From Nitrososphaera sp. (GTDB taxonomy: Archaea > Thermoproteota > Nitrososphaeria > Nitrososphaerales > Nitrososphaeraceae), in NCBI GenBank assembly GCA_039938515.1, contig JBDUUL010000001.1:357760-421759 (forward strand): a DNA stretch of 64,000 bases, written 5' to 3'. The position numbers were made by a program, and so were the translations under genes. Each line of letters begins with the position of its first letter. The stretch's first letter is position 1. The notes beneath the pieces are model-generated. The model made no database searches and was not told the origin of the DNA. It worked only from the letters and a program-made list of their open reading frames with translations. This document shows positions 1 to 8,912 of this stretch, in pieces.

Positions 1-78
1 TTTTGTAACCTCAGTGTCAAGAATTAGTTTGCCAAATGGCTTTTTTAGTTCCAGTAAAAGGTCATTTGATATCGGCAT
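1..78 (-). CDS. GTP-dependent dephospho-CoA kinase (DUF359), N-terminal fragment
   Basis: Only the first 26 codons lie in the window; the gene runs off the left edge. The reading begins with ATG at 76-78 and contains LKKPFGKLI near residues 11-19. That block matches the N-terminal signature of the archaeal DUF359 family, which phosphorylates dephospho-CoA with GTP in CoA biosynthesis. The start lies 17 nt after the stop of the upstream Mrp-type gene on the same strand, so the two may be cotranscribed. The family call rests on this short block only. Confidence 0.55.
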   Translation of the reverse strand, partial: MPISNDLLLELKKPFGKLILDTEVTK

Positions 79-95
79 GGCGTCTGCTTTTAGGC

Positions 96-1196
96 CTAAG
101 TGTTGCCCACCGCTGGCGCAGCGGGGGCCGCGGCACCCTCGCTTTCTGAACTCATTTCCGAGGCTATGACGCTTATCCTTCCGGCAATAGCTTTTGCGGC
201 CTTGCTGAAGGCCTGGGCCTGCGTTGATTCGGGTTCAGAAAGAACTGCGGGTTTGCCGGTGTCGCTTCCAAGGCTTATTTGGGGATGAAGCGGAATTTCG
301 CCGATAAACGGGACATTGAATTCTTCGCTGATACGTCTGCCGCCTCCCTTTCCAAACAGGTATATCTGTTCGTCACAGTTCGGGCATTTCAGGTAGCTCA
401 TGTTTTCAACTACCCCGATTATAGGGACGTTTAACTTGTTGAACATTCCAATCGCCTTGACGGCCACATTCATTGCGACGTCTTGAGGGGTAGTTACGAT
501 TAGAATGCCTGTGATAGGAATCGTCTGGGCAATAGTCAACGGCGCGTCCCCGGTCCCGGGGGGCAAATCAATTATCAGGTAATCCAGCTCTCCCCAGTTC
601 ACATCTGTCAAGAATTGCTTGACTATGCCGGAGACTATTGGCCCCCGGTAAATGCCGGCCTGCTGAGACTTCTCGTAAAAAAAGCCCATAGAGATGACCT
701 TCACTCCATCAGCCACCGGAGGCTGGATTTTGTTTTCGTGGACCTCAGGCGATGCGGTGAGGCCAAGCATGAGAGGAACGCTTGGTCCATAGATGTCGGC
801 ATCAAGGAGCCCGACCTTCGCACCAGACTTGCCCAGCGAAAGCGCAAGATTCACGGCCACGGTGGTCTTGCCGACGCCACCTTTACCGCTTGCAACAGCT
901 ATGATGTTCTTTACTGAAGGCAGCAGCTCATCCATACTTACAGCGCGTCCTTCCATTACCCGCGCAGTCACTTTCATGTCAAGATCGTTTATTCCCAGGC
1001 TCGAGATAGCATTTCGAGCGTCGCGTTCAATGTCACTATTGAAGGGGCATGCGGGCGTGGTCAGTTCAAGAGTGAATGCGACCTTTTCACCGTCTATCTT
1101 TAGGTCCTTTATCATGTTCATAGAAACAATGTCCTTGTGAAGCTCGGGATCCACAACTTTTCTAAGCGACCCCAATACTTGGTCGACAGTTACCAT
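96..1196 (-). CDS. Mrp/NBP35-family Fe-S cluster carrier ATPase
   Basis: The 366-residue protein starts with a MIP18/DUF59 domain (about residues 1-90). A P-loop ATPase domain follows with the deviant Walker A GKGGVGKTT near residue 104. Further motifs are DADIYGPS, the switch DLPPGTGD, and a CPNC pair near residue 270 that in this family holds a bridging Fe-S cluster between two subunits. Known relatives (ApbC/Mrp/Nbp35) load Fe-S clusters onto apoproteins in the cytoplasm. The C-terminus is an Ala/Pro-rich tail. The DUF59-plus-ATPase fusion is common in archaea. It faces away from TFB across a gap of about 120 bp. Confidence 0.93.
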   Translation of the reverse strand: MVTVDQVLGSLRKVVDPELHKDIVSMNMIKDLKIDGEKVAFTLELTTPACPFNSDIERDARNAISSLGINDLDMKVTARVMEGRAVSMDELLPSVKNIIAVASGKGGVGKTTVAVNLALSLGKSGAKVGLLDADIYGPSVPLMLGLTASPEVHENKIQPPVADGVKVISMGFFYEKSQQAGIYRGPIVSGIVKQFLTDVNWGELDYLIIDLPPGTGDAPLTIAQTIPITGILIVTTPQDVAMNVAVKAIGMFNKLNVPIIGVVENMSYLKCPNCDEQIYLFGKGGGRRISEEFNVPFIGEIPLHPQISLGSDTGKPAVLSEPESTQAQAFSKAAKAIAGRISVIASEMSSESEGAAAPAAPAVGNT

Positions 1197-1319
1197 GATT
1201 GAAAACGCGCCGCCTCGGTATTTAAACCCTCAGCCGCTTCAAAATAGGTTTCAATGCAGAAAGGGGGAAGAATTCCATAGCGACTCTGCTCGCATGGAAA
1301 CAGCCGGTTCTGAAGGTGG

Positions 1320-2249
1320 CTATGGAAACTCGGTAGGAAAGACCCGCCTCACGTCTTGGAACCGCTTCCGCAGCGTGACGATGCTGATGTCACCTGCAAC
1401 AGCAATCTGAGCTTGGCTAACGCTTTCTCCTTCTCTCATACACGCCGCATACAGCACGGCAACTGCAAGAGCGTTTGGATCTTTGCCGTGCGAAACCGGG
1501 TTGTTTTTCATAACGGAGAGCATTTCAAGTGCCCTCCTGTATGTGCGCTCGCCTATCTTGGCCTTGTTTGCAATTCTGGCAAGGTACTTGTTTGAATCAA
1601 TTACAGGAAGCTGGAGCTCCAGATTCTGCACTAGCAACCTGTAGCATTTGCCCGCAAATATCGGGTCTGTGTTGGCAGCGGTCGCGATTTCTTCTAGTGT
1701 TCTTGGCACCGCGAGGTCACGACAGGAGGCATACACCGATGCCACGATGAGTGCCCTAATTGACCTGCCCTTGATGATGTGCTTGTCGAGTGCCTTTCTG
1801 TAGTTGTAGGCAGCTTTTTCTATCAAAATTTCATTCAGCGATAACTTGTCCTTAACCGTGGAGAGTATTGCAAACGCGTTTTTCAGGTTCCTGTGGTAGC
1901 TGCGGTTGTTGCTCGAAATTTTGTTCCAGCGACGCATTCGCTGAACCTTGCTTCGCTGCTCCGCGCTGATTGCAACTCCGTTTGCGTCCACGTTTGAGTA
2001 TGAGATAAAGGTCGAGAGACCCATATCGTGAAATGCAAGAGACGAGGGCATACCGGTTCTGCTTTTGCTCTGTATGTCTTCTGTGGTATAGGAACGCCAT
2101 TCTGGGCCCATTGATTCGACGTTGTCGCGTACTACCATTCCGCAGGACGAGCAGATGGCCTCGGTTGTTTCAGAGTCGTATACGATTGACGTTCCGCTGC
2201 AAAGCTGACACTTTTCAGGTGTTTCGTTTGCAGATAGTCTGTAAGCCAT
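1320..2249 (-). CDS. tfb: Transcription initiation factor TFB
   Basis: The 309-residue protein has an N-terminal zinc ribbon with C14, C17, C33 and C36. A B-reader-like linker follows, then two cyclin-fold repeats (about 110-200 and 205-305), including the YRKALDKHIIKGRS block in the first. TFB bridges TBP-bound promoters to RNA polymerase. Length and architecture match archaeal TFBs. Nitrososphaeria usually carry several TFB paralogues, so this may be one of a set. The C-terminus VFPTEFP is compact. No operon partner is visible on the same strand. Confidence 0.95.
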   Translation of the reverse strand: MAYRLSANETPEKCQLCSGTSIVYDSETTEAICSSCGMVVRDNVESMGPEWRSYTTEDIQSKSRTGMPSSLAFHDMGLSTFISYSNVDANGVAISAEQRSKVQRMRRWNKISSNNRSYHRNLKNAFAILSTVKDKLSLNEILIEKAAYNYRKALDKHIIKGRSIRALIVASVYASCRDLAVPRTLEEIATAANTDPIFAGKCYRLLVQNLELQLPVIDSNKYLARIANKAKIGERTYRRALEMLSVMKNNPVSHGKDPNALAVAVLYAACMREGESVSQAQIAVAGDISIVTLRKRFQDVRRVFPTEFP

Positions 2250-2392
2250 GCAAGGACTGAGAAAAGATTTCTATTAAGGGGCAGGTACGCAGTGCAACTT
2301 GTTGTAGCGAACTGCAGCGAAATCTGTTACTCTATAGTTTTTCATAACCAAGCCGCGCTCCCCTTAAAGGTCATGTCCAATCTATCGTTTCA

Positions 2393-2944
2393 TTGGCGAC
2401 ACTTGAAGCGGAATCGGACTCGAGCTCGGTCACACGCTCGTTTAGGTTCGATTCCCAGATGCTAAGGGTACTGGAAGAAGAAGCGGACAGCATGGGAATC
2501 TCAATCAACGCATTGGTAAATATCATTTTGAGGAGATTCTCGGAATTCAACAGGTATCTAGCAAAGGTGGACATGATAGTCATAAACCGCGAGACATTAA
2601 CCTCCCTTATCGAATCCATGAATGAGACGCAGTTGTCGGCCGTTGGAAAGAAACTTGGTTCGAGCATTATGCCGGACACCATAATCTTTTGGAAAAAAGA
2701 ACTGAGTCAGGGCGCCGTTCGGGAGTACGTGGAGAAGGCGATATGCAGATACGGGCAACTTGGAACGTACGACGAAATGGTCTCTCACAATGTACGTACG
2801 GTAGTCATAAGGCACAGGCTTGGAAAGAAAGGTTCTGTTTTCCTGGAGTCTTATCTAAAATCGGGAATCCAGCACCTTCTTGGGATAACACCGGCTTTCG
2901 AAAGCACTGATTCTTCCATCAAATACGAAATGGTGGCGGCCTAA
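2393..2944 (+). CDS. Hypothetical protein with ribbon-helix-helix-like N-terminus
   Basis: This 183-residue protein appears to start at TTG 2393; the nearby ATG at 2373 is in another frame. Residues 13-50 (RSFRFDSQMLRVLEEEADS, then GISINALVNIIL) look like a ribbon-helix-helix DNA-binding fold: one strand followed by two helices. The remaining 130 residues form a mixed alpha/beta domain I do not recognise, with a basic VVIRHRLGKKG segment. It could be a regulator with a C-terminal sensory domain. A T-rich sequence with ctatag at about 2331 could be its promoter. It is codirectional with rpo7, 74 nt away. Confidence 0.7.
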   Translation: MATLEAESDSSSVTRSFRFDSQMLRVLEEEADSMGISINALVNIILRRFSEFNRYLAKVDMIVINRETLTSLIESMNETQLSAVGKKLGSSIMPDTIIFWKKELSQGAVREYVEKAICRYGQLGTYDEMVSHNVRTVVIRHRLGKKGSVFLESYLKSGIQHLLGITPAFESTDSSIKYEMVAA

Positions 2945-3018
2945 AAGATCGACAATTTGGAAGAATCAAAGAAAAACCCAAAAGTTCATAATGACGTCTG
3001 AGTAGATTTCACTATATC

Positions 3019-3642
3019 ATGTTTTCAATCGTGCACATGAGCGACGTGGTTAGGATACCTCCCAACCGGTTAACAAACTCACTCAAAGATGCAGCGATCC
3101 AGATTCTCAAAGAGAAATATGAGAGCATGATCAGCCCGGACGTCGGTTACGTGATCATGATAACTGATGCGCAAACCAGCTCGACCGGCAAGCTGGTTGC
3201 TGGCGACGGCGCAACCTACCACAAAGTGTTGTTTAAGGCTTTGACTTTTTTCCCGAAATTGCAAGAGATAGTCGAAGGCGAAGTAGTTGAAATCACCGAC
3301 TTTGGTGCGTTCGTAAGGATTGGTCCAACTGACGCACTGCTGCATCTCTCGCAGATTACAGACGACTACCTGAAGAGCGATGTCAAGCAGGGAGTTATAC
3401 TTGCCAACCAGTCCGCCCGGTCGCTGAAGATAGGCTCAAAAATCCGCGCGAGGATTACGGCGGTGAGCCTGGGCAAGGGATCAGGAATGGGCAAGATAGG
3501 CATCACATGCCGTCAGCCGTTCCTGGGCGCTCTTGAATGGGTTCAGGAAGAGATCAAGAAGGCAAAGGCGGGCGCAGCCACAGGCAGCCCTCCCGCCGCT
3601 CCTGCTGCAAAGTCAAAGAAAGGTAGCGAGGCGAAGGCCTGA
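3019..3642 (+). CDS. rpo7: DNA-directed RNA polymerase subunit Rpo7 (RpoE')
   Basis: The 207-residue protein begins with the typical Rpo7 N-terminal RNP-like domain (DVVRIPPNRL near residues 9-18). An S1/OB domain starts at about residue 84 (VEGEVVEITDFGAFVRIGP). Rpo7 pairs with Rpo4 to form the polymerase stalk, which helps open complex formation and binds exiting RNA. The last 30 residues are a low-complexity Ala/Lys/Pro tail. The stop overlaps the spt4 start as TGATG, implying translational coupling, as in many archaea. Confidence 0.95.
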   Translation: MFSIVHMSDVVRIPPNRLTNSLKDAAIQILKEKYESMISPDVGYVIMITDAQTSSTGKLVAGDGATYHKVLFKALTFFPKLQEIVEGEVVEITDFGAFVRIGPTDALLHLSQITDDYLKSDVKQGVILANQSARSLKIGSKIRARITAVSLGKGSGMGKIGITCRQPFLGALEWVQEEIKKAKAGAATGSPPAAPAAKSKKGSEAKA

Positions 3643-3830
3643 TGGCAAAGGAAAAGGCATGCCGCAAGTGCAAAGTTATCACTACAGGCAAGGTCTGCCC
3701 AAACTGCAAGTCGACCGATCTTAGTCCTGACTGGTCAGGGATTATCCTGGTATTTGACCCAGCTAGGTCGCTGGTCGCAAAAACCCTAGAGATTACAACC
3801 CCGAACAAATATGCCTTGAAGGTATCCTAG
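3642..3830 (+). CDS. spt4: Transcription elongation factor Spt4 (RpoE'')
   Basis: This 62-residue zinc protein has C8, C11, C20 and C23 (CRKC and CPNC), followed by DLSPDWSGIILVFDP, the signature of archaeal Spt4. Spt4 dimerises with Spt5 and acts as a processivity factor on the RNA polymerase clamp. Its start codon shares one base with the rpo7 stop. nadC begins 3 nt after its stop, so rpo7-spt4-nadC probably form one transcript. Confidence 0.95.
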   Translation: MAKEKACRKCKVITTGKVCPNCKSTDLSPDWSGIILVFDPARSLVAKTLEITTPNKYALKVS

Positions 3831-3833
3831 TCG

Positions 3834-4700
3834 TTGAATGGCCTATATTCATTGCTTCAGCTTAGAAGTACACTTGAGGGTTTTCTCCGCGAGGACATTG
3901 GAGCAGGAGACATCACAAGCCAAGCCCTACTTCCTCCCGACCTTAATTCCGAGGCTTTCATAATCTGCAAGGCCGAGCGGAGGCAGAAGCCGGTCCTTTC
4001 CGGCCTCCTTGAGGCTCGGCTCATTTTTGAAATCTGTGGCTGCAAGTGCACAACTAGGTTTTCCGACGGAGCCGAGCTTTCGACTGGAGACAGGGTACTC
4101 GAAATTTTCGGTCCGGCTTCAGCCATCCTCAAGGCTGAGCGCACAGCCCTCAACCTCGTGATGCGAATGAGTGGCATTGCAACCGAGACACGCAGGCTCA
4201 AGAGCCGGCTGGGCAGAAATTCAAAGGTAGAAATCCTCGCCACCCGAAAGACGGCGCCGGGGCTTCGTTATTTTGACAAGAAGGCGGTGCTGGCCGGCGG
4301 AGGCGGCACTCACAGGATGAGGCTGGACGATATGGTCCTTATCAAGGACAACCATTTGCAGGCAGTCGGCTCTGTCAGTGAGTCCATCCAAAGGGCGCGG
4401 TCGGCTGTCGGCAGGTCTATCAAGGTCGAATGCGAAGCGAGGACTCAGGAGGAGGCACTCTCTGCGGTCGAGTCGGGCGCCGATATTGTCATGCTCGACA
4501 ACTTTACCCCGTCGCAGTGCAGGGCAACAATCCGTGCGATCACAAAGCTCGGGCTGCGTAATAAGGTGCAAATTGAACTGTCCGGCGGAATCAACGCCGG
4601 CAATGCGCGACTCTTTGCAGCGTCAAAGCCCGATTACATATCAGCAGGCTACCTGACGCATTCCGCGCCGGCAGTTGACTTTAGTCTAGAGATCCCCTAA
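3834..4700 (+). CDS. nadC: Nicotinate-nucleotide pyrophosphorylase (carboxylating)
   Basis: The 288-residue enzyme converts quinolinate and PRPP to nicotinate mononucleotide, CO2 and PPi. The family signatures RKTAPGLRYFDKKAVLAGGG and THRMRLDDMVLIKDNHL lie near residues 136-175. The motif VECEAR and a late ELSGGI block complete the PRPP and quinolinate sites. The start is TTG at 3834, only 3 nt after the spt4 stop; the ATG at 3838 is out of frame. Its 3' end overlaps convergent nadA by 4 nt. Together with nadA and nadX this gives the aspartate route to NAD. Confidence 0.95.
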   Translation: MNGLYSLLQLRSTLEGFLREDIGAGDITSQALLPPDLNSEAFIICKAERRQKPVLSGLLEARLIFEICGCKCTTRFSDGAELSTGDRVLEIFGPASAILKAERTALNLVMRMSGIATETRRLKSRLGRNSKVEILATRKTAPGLRYFDKKAVLAGGGGTHRMRLDDMVLIKDNHLQAVGSVSESIQRARSAVGRSIKVECEARTQEEALSAVESGADIVMLDNFTPSQCRATIRAITKLGLRNKVQIELSGGINAGNARLFAASKPDYISAGYLTHSAPAVDFSLEIP

Positions 4701-5647
4701 GATATAGCCAGCATACGATCGATTGCGCTGCGTGCACGTTTAGCCGTTTCCTCTGGCACCTTGACCTCGTAGCGGTCCTCAAGAAGCGAATGGTAGACCT
4801 TTTCGAGGGTTATCTTTTTCATGTACTTGCAGACAGCATCTCTGCGGATGGGGATGAACTCCTTGTCTGGATTCTCCTTTGACATTCGGTGCAAAATGCC
4901 AGTCTCAGTCGCAACGACAAACTGCTTTGATTCCGAAGAGCGAGCGTATTTCATCATTCCCTCTGTAGAAAGTATGTGTCCTGTCTTGGCGAGGTCTCCC
5001 TTTGAAATATGATACATGGTCGATGAGGTGCAACTGCATTCGGGATGAACCAAGAATTCGGCGTTTCTGAACGTAGATAGCATGGCGTTGATGTCTTCGG
5101 CCTTGATCCCTGCATGGACATGGCATTCACCTGGCCAGATGTACATGTTCTTCCTGCCAGTGGTCTCGGCGACGTACGCACCGAGGAAAAGGTCTGGCAG
5201 AAACAGGACCTTTCTATCAGCAGGAATAGAATTCACAACCTTGACGGCGTTTGCAGATGTGCAGCAATAGTCCGATAACGCCTTAACCTCGGCGGAAGTA
5301 TTGACATAACTCACCACCACAGCATCGGGGTGCTCGGCTTTCCAGGCAGCAAGTTCGTGAGCATTTATAGTTGAAGCAAGGGAGCATCCCGCCTCCAGGT
5401 CAGGAATGAGGACTTTCTTTTTGGGTGAGATTATCGATGCAGTCTCTGCCATGAAATGCACGCCGCAGAAAATTATCAAATCTGCCTCAGTCCCCGACGC
5501 ATTTTTCGAAAGCGCCAGTGAATCGCCGACGTAGTCAGCGATGTCTTGGACCTCTGGGAGCTGGTAGTTGTGCGCGAGAATAACTGCGTTTTTTTCACGC
5601 TTCAGTTCCAGGATACGGCTTTTGTAATCAACAGCGAGCATCGTCAT
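4697..5647 (-). CDS. nadA: Quinolinate synthase
   Basis: The 316-residue enzyme condenses iminoaspartate with dihydroxyacetone phosphate to quinolinate using a [4Fe-4S] cluster. Likely cluster ligands are C88 (AGCSLA), C175 (GECHVH) and C273 (AVCKYM), spaced as in structurally known NadA proteins. The N-terminal VILAHNYQLPEVQDIAD motif is also characteristic. The stop codon shares bases with the nadC stop in a CTAA overlap, so the transcripts converge. Confidence 0.95.
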   Translation of the reverse strand: MTMLAVDYKSRILELKREKNAVILAHNYQLPEVQDIADYVGDSLALSKNASGTEADLIIFCGVHFMAETASIISPKKKVLIPDLEAGCSLASTINAHELAAWKAEHPDAVVVSYVNTSAEVKALSDYCCTSANAVKVVNSIPADRKVLFLPDLFLGAYVAETTGRKNMYIWPGECHVHAGIKAEDINAMLSTFRNAEFLVHPECSCTSSTMYHISKGDLAKTGHILSTEGMMKYARSSESKQFVVATETGILHRMSKENPDKEFIPIRRDAVCKYMKKITLEKVYHSLLEDRYEVKVPEETAKRARSAIDRMLAIS

Positions 5648-5792
5648 ACGGTATTTCTAATCACTCAGTATTCGAGATGTCTTCATTTAAACTAGTACAA
5701 TCGCGGAGAGCGCTGCCAGAAATCTCAACAATTCAGGCAATACTTGCCTCTTGTGACGCCCGGAGTGTCAATCAGAGTATTTCATCCATAAG

Positions 5793-5800
5793 AATATAAG
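5793..5800 (+). promoter_or_regulatory. TATA box for rps30e (and possibly nadX)
   Basis: The AT-rich octamer aatataag sits about 31-38 nt before the TTG start of rps30e. Archaeal initiation usually falls 22-27 nt after the TATA centre, which would give a very short leader. The call is based on position and composition only. Confidence 0.45.
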
Positions 5801-5830
5801 TATTCAAGACAAACTGAATTTGAGTATAGA

Positions 5831-6016
5831 TTGCCAACACACGGCTCGCTTACAAAGGCCGGCAAGGTTAGAGGTCAGACTCCTAAGATCCAGGCAAAGC
5901 CTCGTACAAGTCCAACGGCAAAACTGAGAAACAAGGACAATTTCATAAAGAGATTTGAAAAAAAGAGACAGCCGGGGCAGAAGAAGCCTGAGCGACGAGG
6001 CGGCGGAAGAAGGTAA
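5831..6016 (+). CDS. rps30e: Small ribosomal subunit protein eS30
   Basis: This very basic 61-residue protein has the N-terminal block [17 protein letters not shown] typical of archaeal S30e. Lys/Arg-rich stretches and a glycine-arginine tail follow. The start is a TTG at 5831 supported by the family N-terminus (Met-Pro-Thr-His-Gly). It is a component of the 30S subunit shared with eukaryotes. nadX starts about 28 nt downstream on the same strand. Confidence 0.95.
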   Translation: MPTHGSLTKAGKVRGQTPKIQAKPRTSPTAKLRNKDNFIKRFEKKRQPGQKKPERRGGGRR

Positions 6017-6043
6017 TCGTCGCAAATCCTTTGAGTGCAAAGA

Positions 6044-6871
6044 TTGAAGGCTAGACGTATAGGCGTTTTTGGTTGCGGCACCATTGGTTCAGAATTAGCG
6101 CGAGTGGTTGACTCTGGCAGCATCCGCAATGCTCAACTTGACTCGCTTTTTGACATAAATAAAGACACGGCTGCTCGGCTAAAGTCCTCGTTGGCGTCCA
6201 AGCCGGCAGTTCCACATACGGAAGATGGATTCTTTCGGGGAAATTTCGATCTTGTGATCGAGGCCGCTTCTCAGCAGGCTGCCCGGTCTATCGTGGTTCG
6301 ATGCCTTGAAGAGGAAAGGGATGTGATGTTAATGAGCGCGGGAGCTCTTGCTGATGCAGAATTTCTTGAACTCGTTTCGACTGCCTCCAGCAAATCAGGC
6401 GCGCGCGTGTATATTCCGTCTGGAGCAGTTGGAGGAATAGATGCGATAAGGTCTGTTCGCCACCTTATTGATTCGATAACCATCACTAGCACAAAGAACC
6501 CAAGGGCCCTTTCCGGGGCTCCTTATTTTGAAAAGTCAAACACCAAGGCTGAATCGATAAGTGGCACTACTCTCCTCTATGAAGGCAGCGCAGAAGATGC
6601 CGTGAAACTGTTTCCTGCCAACGTAAACATCGCGGCCGTCGTCAGCCTTGCGGGAATCGGAGCTAGGCGAACCATGGTGAGAGTCATTGCGGACCCTTCG
6701 TCGTCTCGAAATACTCACGAGATAAGACTCACGGGGGGCTTTGGAGAGATCAACTTGCTAATGAACAATGTTCCAAGCCCTTCAAATCCCAAAACGAGCT
6801 ACCTGGCAGTCCTTTCTGCGATAGAATGCCTCAGGTCCATATGCGAAGGCGGAATAAAGGTAGGTTCGTGA
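6044..6871 (+). CDS. nadX: L-aspartate dehydrogenase
   Basis: The enzyme (about 275 residues) oxidises aspartate to iminoaspartate, the substrate of NadA. The N-terminal Rossmann motif is GVFGCGTIGSELA. The middle carries PSGAVGGIDAIR and the late NVNIAAVVSLAGIG block, both characteristic of the archaeal/bacterial NadX family. I place the start at TTG 6044, just before the first beta strand; GTG 6035 in the same frame is an alternative. No nadB-type oxidase is seen here, so NadX is the likely first step of NAD synthesis. Confidence 0.9.
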   Translation: MKARRIGVFGCGTIGSELARVVDSGSIRNAQLDSLFDINKDTAARLKSSLASKPAVPHTEDGFFRGNFDLVIEAASQQAARSIVVRCLEEERDVMLMSAGALADAEFLELVSTASSKSGARVYIPSGAVGGIDAIRSVRHLIDSITITSTKNPRALSGAPYFEKSNTKAESISGTTLLYEGSAEDAVKLFPANVNIAAVVSLAGIGARRTMVRVIADPSSSRNTHEIRLTGGFGEINLLMNNVPSPSNPKTSYLAVLSAIECLRSICEGGIKVGS

Positions 6872-6882
6872 GCAAAGCACTT

Positions 6883-6899
6883 CGCTCCTCGATGGAGCG
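6883..6899 (+). terminator. Hairpin downstream of nadX
   Basis: CGCTCC and GGAGCG form a perfect 6-bp stem around a 5-nt loop, beginning 12 nt after the nadX stop. No T-tract follows, so it may be an RNA-stabilising or processing element rather than a terminator. Confidence 0.3.
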
Positions 6900-7201
6900 G
6901 CGGGATACTAGATAGAGCGATCTATGCAGAATCCCAGATATCGTGCCGGTTCGGGCAACGCCCGGCGAAGCCGCTTACTCTATTTTGACGCGCTCTACGG
7001 GCCGGGCCTTACGCAAGTGCAAGAATCTAAACAGAAATGCCAAAATTTGAACGAGTCTAATCAGAATAGGAGAGCGAAAGTCTCTTCTCGGAGCGTTTTT
7101 CGATTCATCGCTTTGTTTCAGATAAAGCATGTACCGTTTGCGGGCAAGCCGTTCATAATCCACTTGAGTCAAATTGAACTTTTTCCTTTGGGCGGTACAG
7201 C

Positions 7202-7208
7202 TATATAA
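7202..7208 (+). promoter_or_regulatory. TATA box upstream of cupredoxin gene
   Basis: The heptamer tatataa lies in an otherwise unremarkable stretch, 57 nt before the TTG start at 7265. This predicts a leader of roughly 35 nt. Confidence 0.45.
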
Positions 7209-7264
7209 GTAACACCCAGGCCACAAAACGCATTTAGGATGTTTCGCCGCAAGAAAGTCAGGGT

Positions 7265-7654
7265 TTGCGGAATAACATTATCGCCATAATTGCAGTTTGT
7301 TTTATCATTGTAGGCACCCTGTGGGGTGTCGGGAATTTAATGAGCAACACTGGCAATGCAGCCAGCCCCGGAGGAAGCGATTTCAATGGAATCTTGCTGG
7401 TCGCGGAAAACAATGCCTTTAACGATACCAACCCCGATATCCATGCCCACGCAGGGGTGCCACTCAAAGTTGTAATATCAAATAAGGACTTTGTACGGCA
7501 TGATTTTATCGTCGACAAGCTAAACATCAATACGGCCTATCTTCGGACCGACCAGGAATTTACAACAGCCATCGCATCGCAAAGTCCGGGAGTTTTTGAA
7601 TATTACTGTTCGCTGCACCCCGCTCAGATGCGCGGCAAGGTAATCATTAGCTGA
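7265..7654 (+). CDS. Membrane-anchored type 1 copper protein (plastocyanin-like)
   Basis: This 129-residue protein has an N-terminal hydrophobic anchor (residues 4-23) and one cupredoxin domain facing outside. Likely type 1 copper ligands are H79, C115, H118 and M122, in the order and spacing of plastocyanins (YYCSLHPAQM). Ammonia-oxidising archaea use many such small blue-copper proteins in place of cytochromes c for electron transfer; a role here in respiration is inference. The start is taken as TTG 7265; the ATG at 7239 is out of frame. Confidence 0.88.
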   Translation: MRNNIIAIIAVCFIIVGTLWGVGNLMSNTGNAASPGGSDFNGILLVAENNAFNDTNPDIHAHAGVPLKVVISNKDFVRHDFIVDKLNINTAYLRTDQEFTTAIASQSPGVFEYYCSLHPAQMRGKVIIS

Positions 7655-7678
7655 GAAAGAGGCAGCCCGGTCGAGTGC

Positions 7679-8800
7679 TTATGCTGCTCCTGCATTCTTG
7701 ACGATAGTTAGGACATCTTCGTCCTGCAGTATGTGGTCAAGCCCCACCTTCTGGCCCGCGAATTTTGCGCTTGAACCCCACACAAGACCATACCTGAAGT
7801 TCTTGGCCATGTTGCGGTGTATCTTGTTACAGACATCCTGAATGGTTGCCCCGTTTTTCATAATCATGGGTTCCTTGTAATCAGTCTCGCCGCCCTTGGG
7901 CCTCATGTAAATTCGGATGAAATCGAGTTTGTTGTAAATGACCTCTTTTAGTGCATCGACATTCACGTTGGCGTCTGCAGATATCGGGATGAAACTGTTC
8001 CCGATTTTAGACTGTATCTCCTGTATGAAGCCCTTGTTCACCAGGTCTATCTTGTTGAGCACAATGAGGGACGGTACATACACCCTATTACCGTTAAGCA
8101 CGTCAATTAACTGCTCATCAGTCAGTCCGGGTTCTCGGATTATAATCCTCCCATTGTGGACGCCATAGATCCTAGCGATTTCCCTGACAAGTCTTTCCGA
8201 AACATTGGTCGGAACCTGGAGGTTGACTGAAATCCCGCCAATGGACGTCTTTTCGATCACAATGTCGGGCGGTTTCTGGTCGACTTTTATTCCTGCTTCG
8301 GCAAGTTCGCGTTTTAGAACCTCAAGCAGGTTGGGCTGGAAGACATCGAGAACTATCAGCACGAGATCGGCGTTTCTCGCCACTGAGAGAACTCGCTTTC
8401 CAAATCCCTTGCCCGTGGACGCACCCTCAATTATTCCGGGCAAGTCGAGAACCTGAATCCTGGCACCCCTGTACTCCATCATTCCTGGCACGGCGGTGAG
8501 CGTCGTGAACTGGTATGAAGCAACACGAGACTTTGCATTAGTAAGCCTGTTCAAGAGGGTGGACTTGCCCACGCTTGGGAGCCCTATCAGGACGACAGTG
8601 GCGTCGCCTGCTTTCTTGACGTCAAAGCCTACGTTTTCGCCACCCGAGTGGACTGTTTTGCCATGGGTGTTGTCTTCTTGCTCCCGCTTTAGCTTTGCAA
8701 TTTTGGCCTTCAGTAATCCGATGTGGAATTCGGTGGCCTTGTTGATCTGGGTCCTGTGAATTTGATCCTGGATTTCCTTGATCTTCTCCGGTATCCCCAT
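7679..8800 (-). CDS. DRG-family (OBG-like) GTP-binding protein with TGS domain
   Basis: The 373-residue protein opens with a basic helical domain. The G1 motif GLPSVGKST lies near residues 73-81, followed by G3 DLPGI, G4 NKID and a C-terminal TGS domain (about 295-373). This is the architecture of the archaeal/eukaryotic DRG (developmentally regulated GTP-binding) family, linked to ribosome function. Length and domain order are typical. It is convergent with the cupredoxin gene. Confidence 0.93.
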   Translation of the reverse strand: MGIPEKIKEIQDQIHRTQINKATEFHIGLLKAKIAKLKREQEDNTHGKTVHSGGENVGFDVKKAGDATVVLIGLPSVGKSTLLNRLTNAKSRVASYQFTTLTAVPGMMEYRGARIQVLDLPGIIEGASTGKGFGKRVLSVARNADLVLIVLDVFQPNLLEVLKRELAEAGIKVDQKPPDIVIEKTSIGGISVNLQVPTNVSERLVREIARIYGVHNGRIIIREPGLTDEQLIDVLNGNRVYVPSLIVLNKIDLVNKGFIQEIQSKIGNSFIPISADANVNVDALKEVIYNKLDFIRIYMRPKGGETDYKEPMIMKNGATIQDVCNKIHRNMAKNFRYGLVWGSSAKFAGQKVGLDHILQDEDVLTIVKNAGAA

Positions 8801-8912
8801 CGGTCTGCTTTTTACACTTCTGGGCGTCGCGCTAAAAAGTCTTTGTAAGGCGGATCCCGAGATATATTAATATGAAGTTGATTTTCATTCAGTCCACCAA
8901 AGACACCATCGT

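Larger units (their letters stand above)
6872..7264. other. Intergenic region, no convincing gene
   Basis: This 393-nt gap separates nadX from the cupredoxin gene. It holds two GC-rich hairpins near its left end (stems 6883-6888 with 6894-6899, and 6952-6956 with 6960-6964) and a TATA box near 7202. Open frames exist on both strands (6924-7208 plus; 6975-7226 minus) but neither shows a recognisable domain or a supported start. Confidence 0.5.

Noticed and set aside
6924-7208. 94-residue plus-strand frame and an overlapping minus-strand frame in the gap after nadX
   Set aside because: No domain, no supported start, and the region has GC-rich hairpins and a promoter instead; either frame may be chance.
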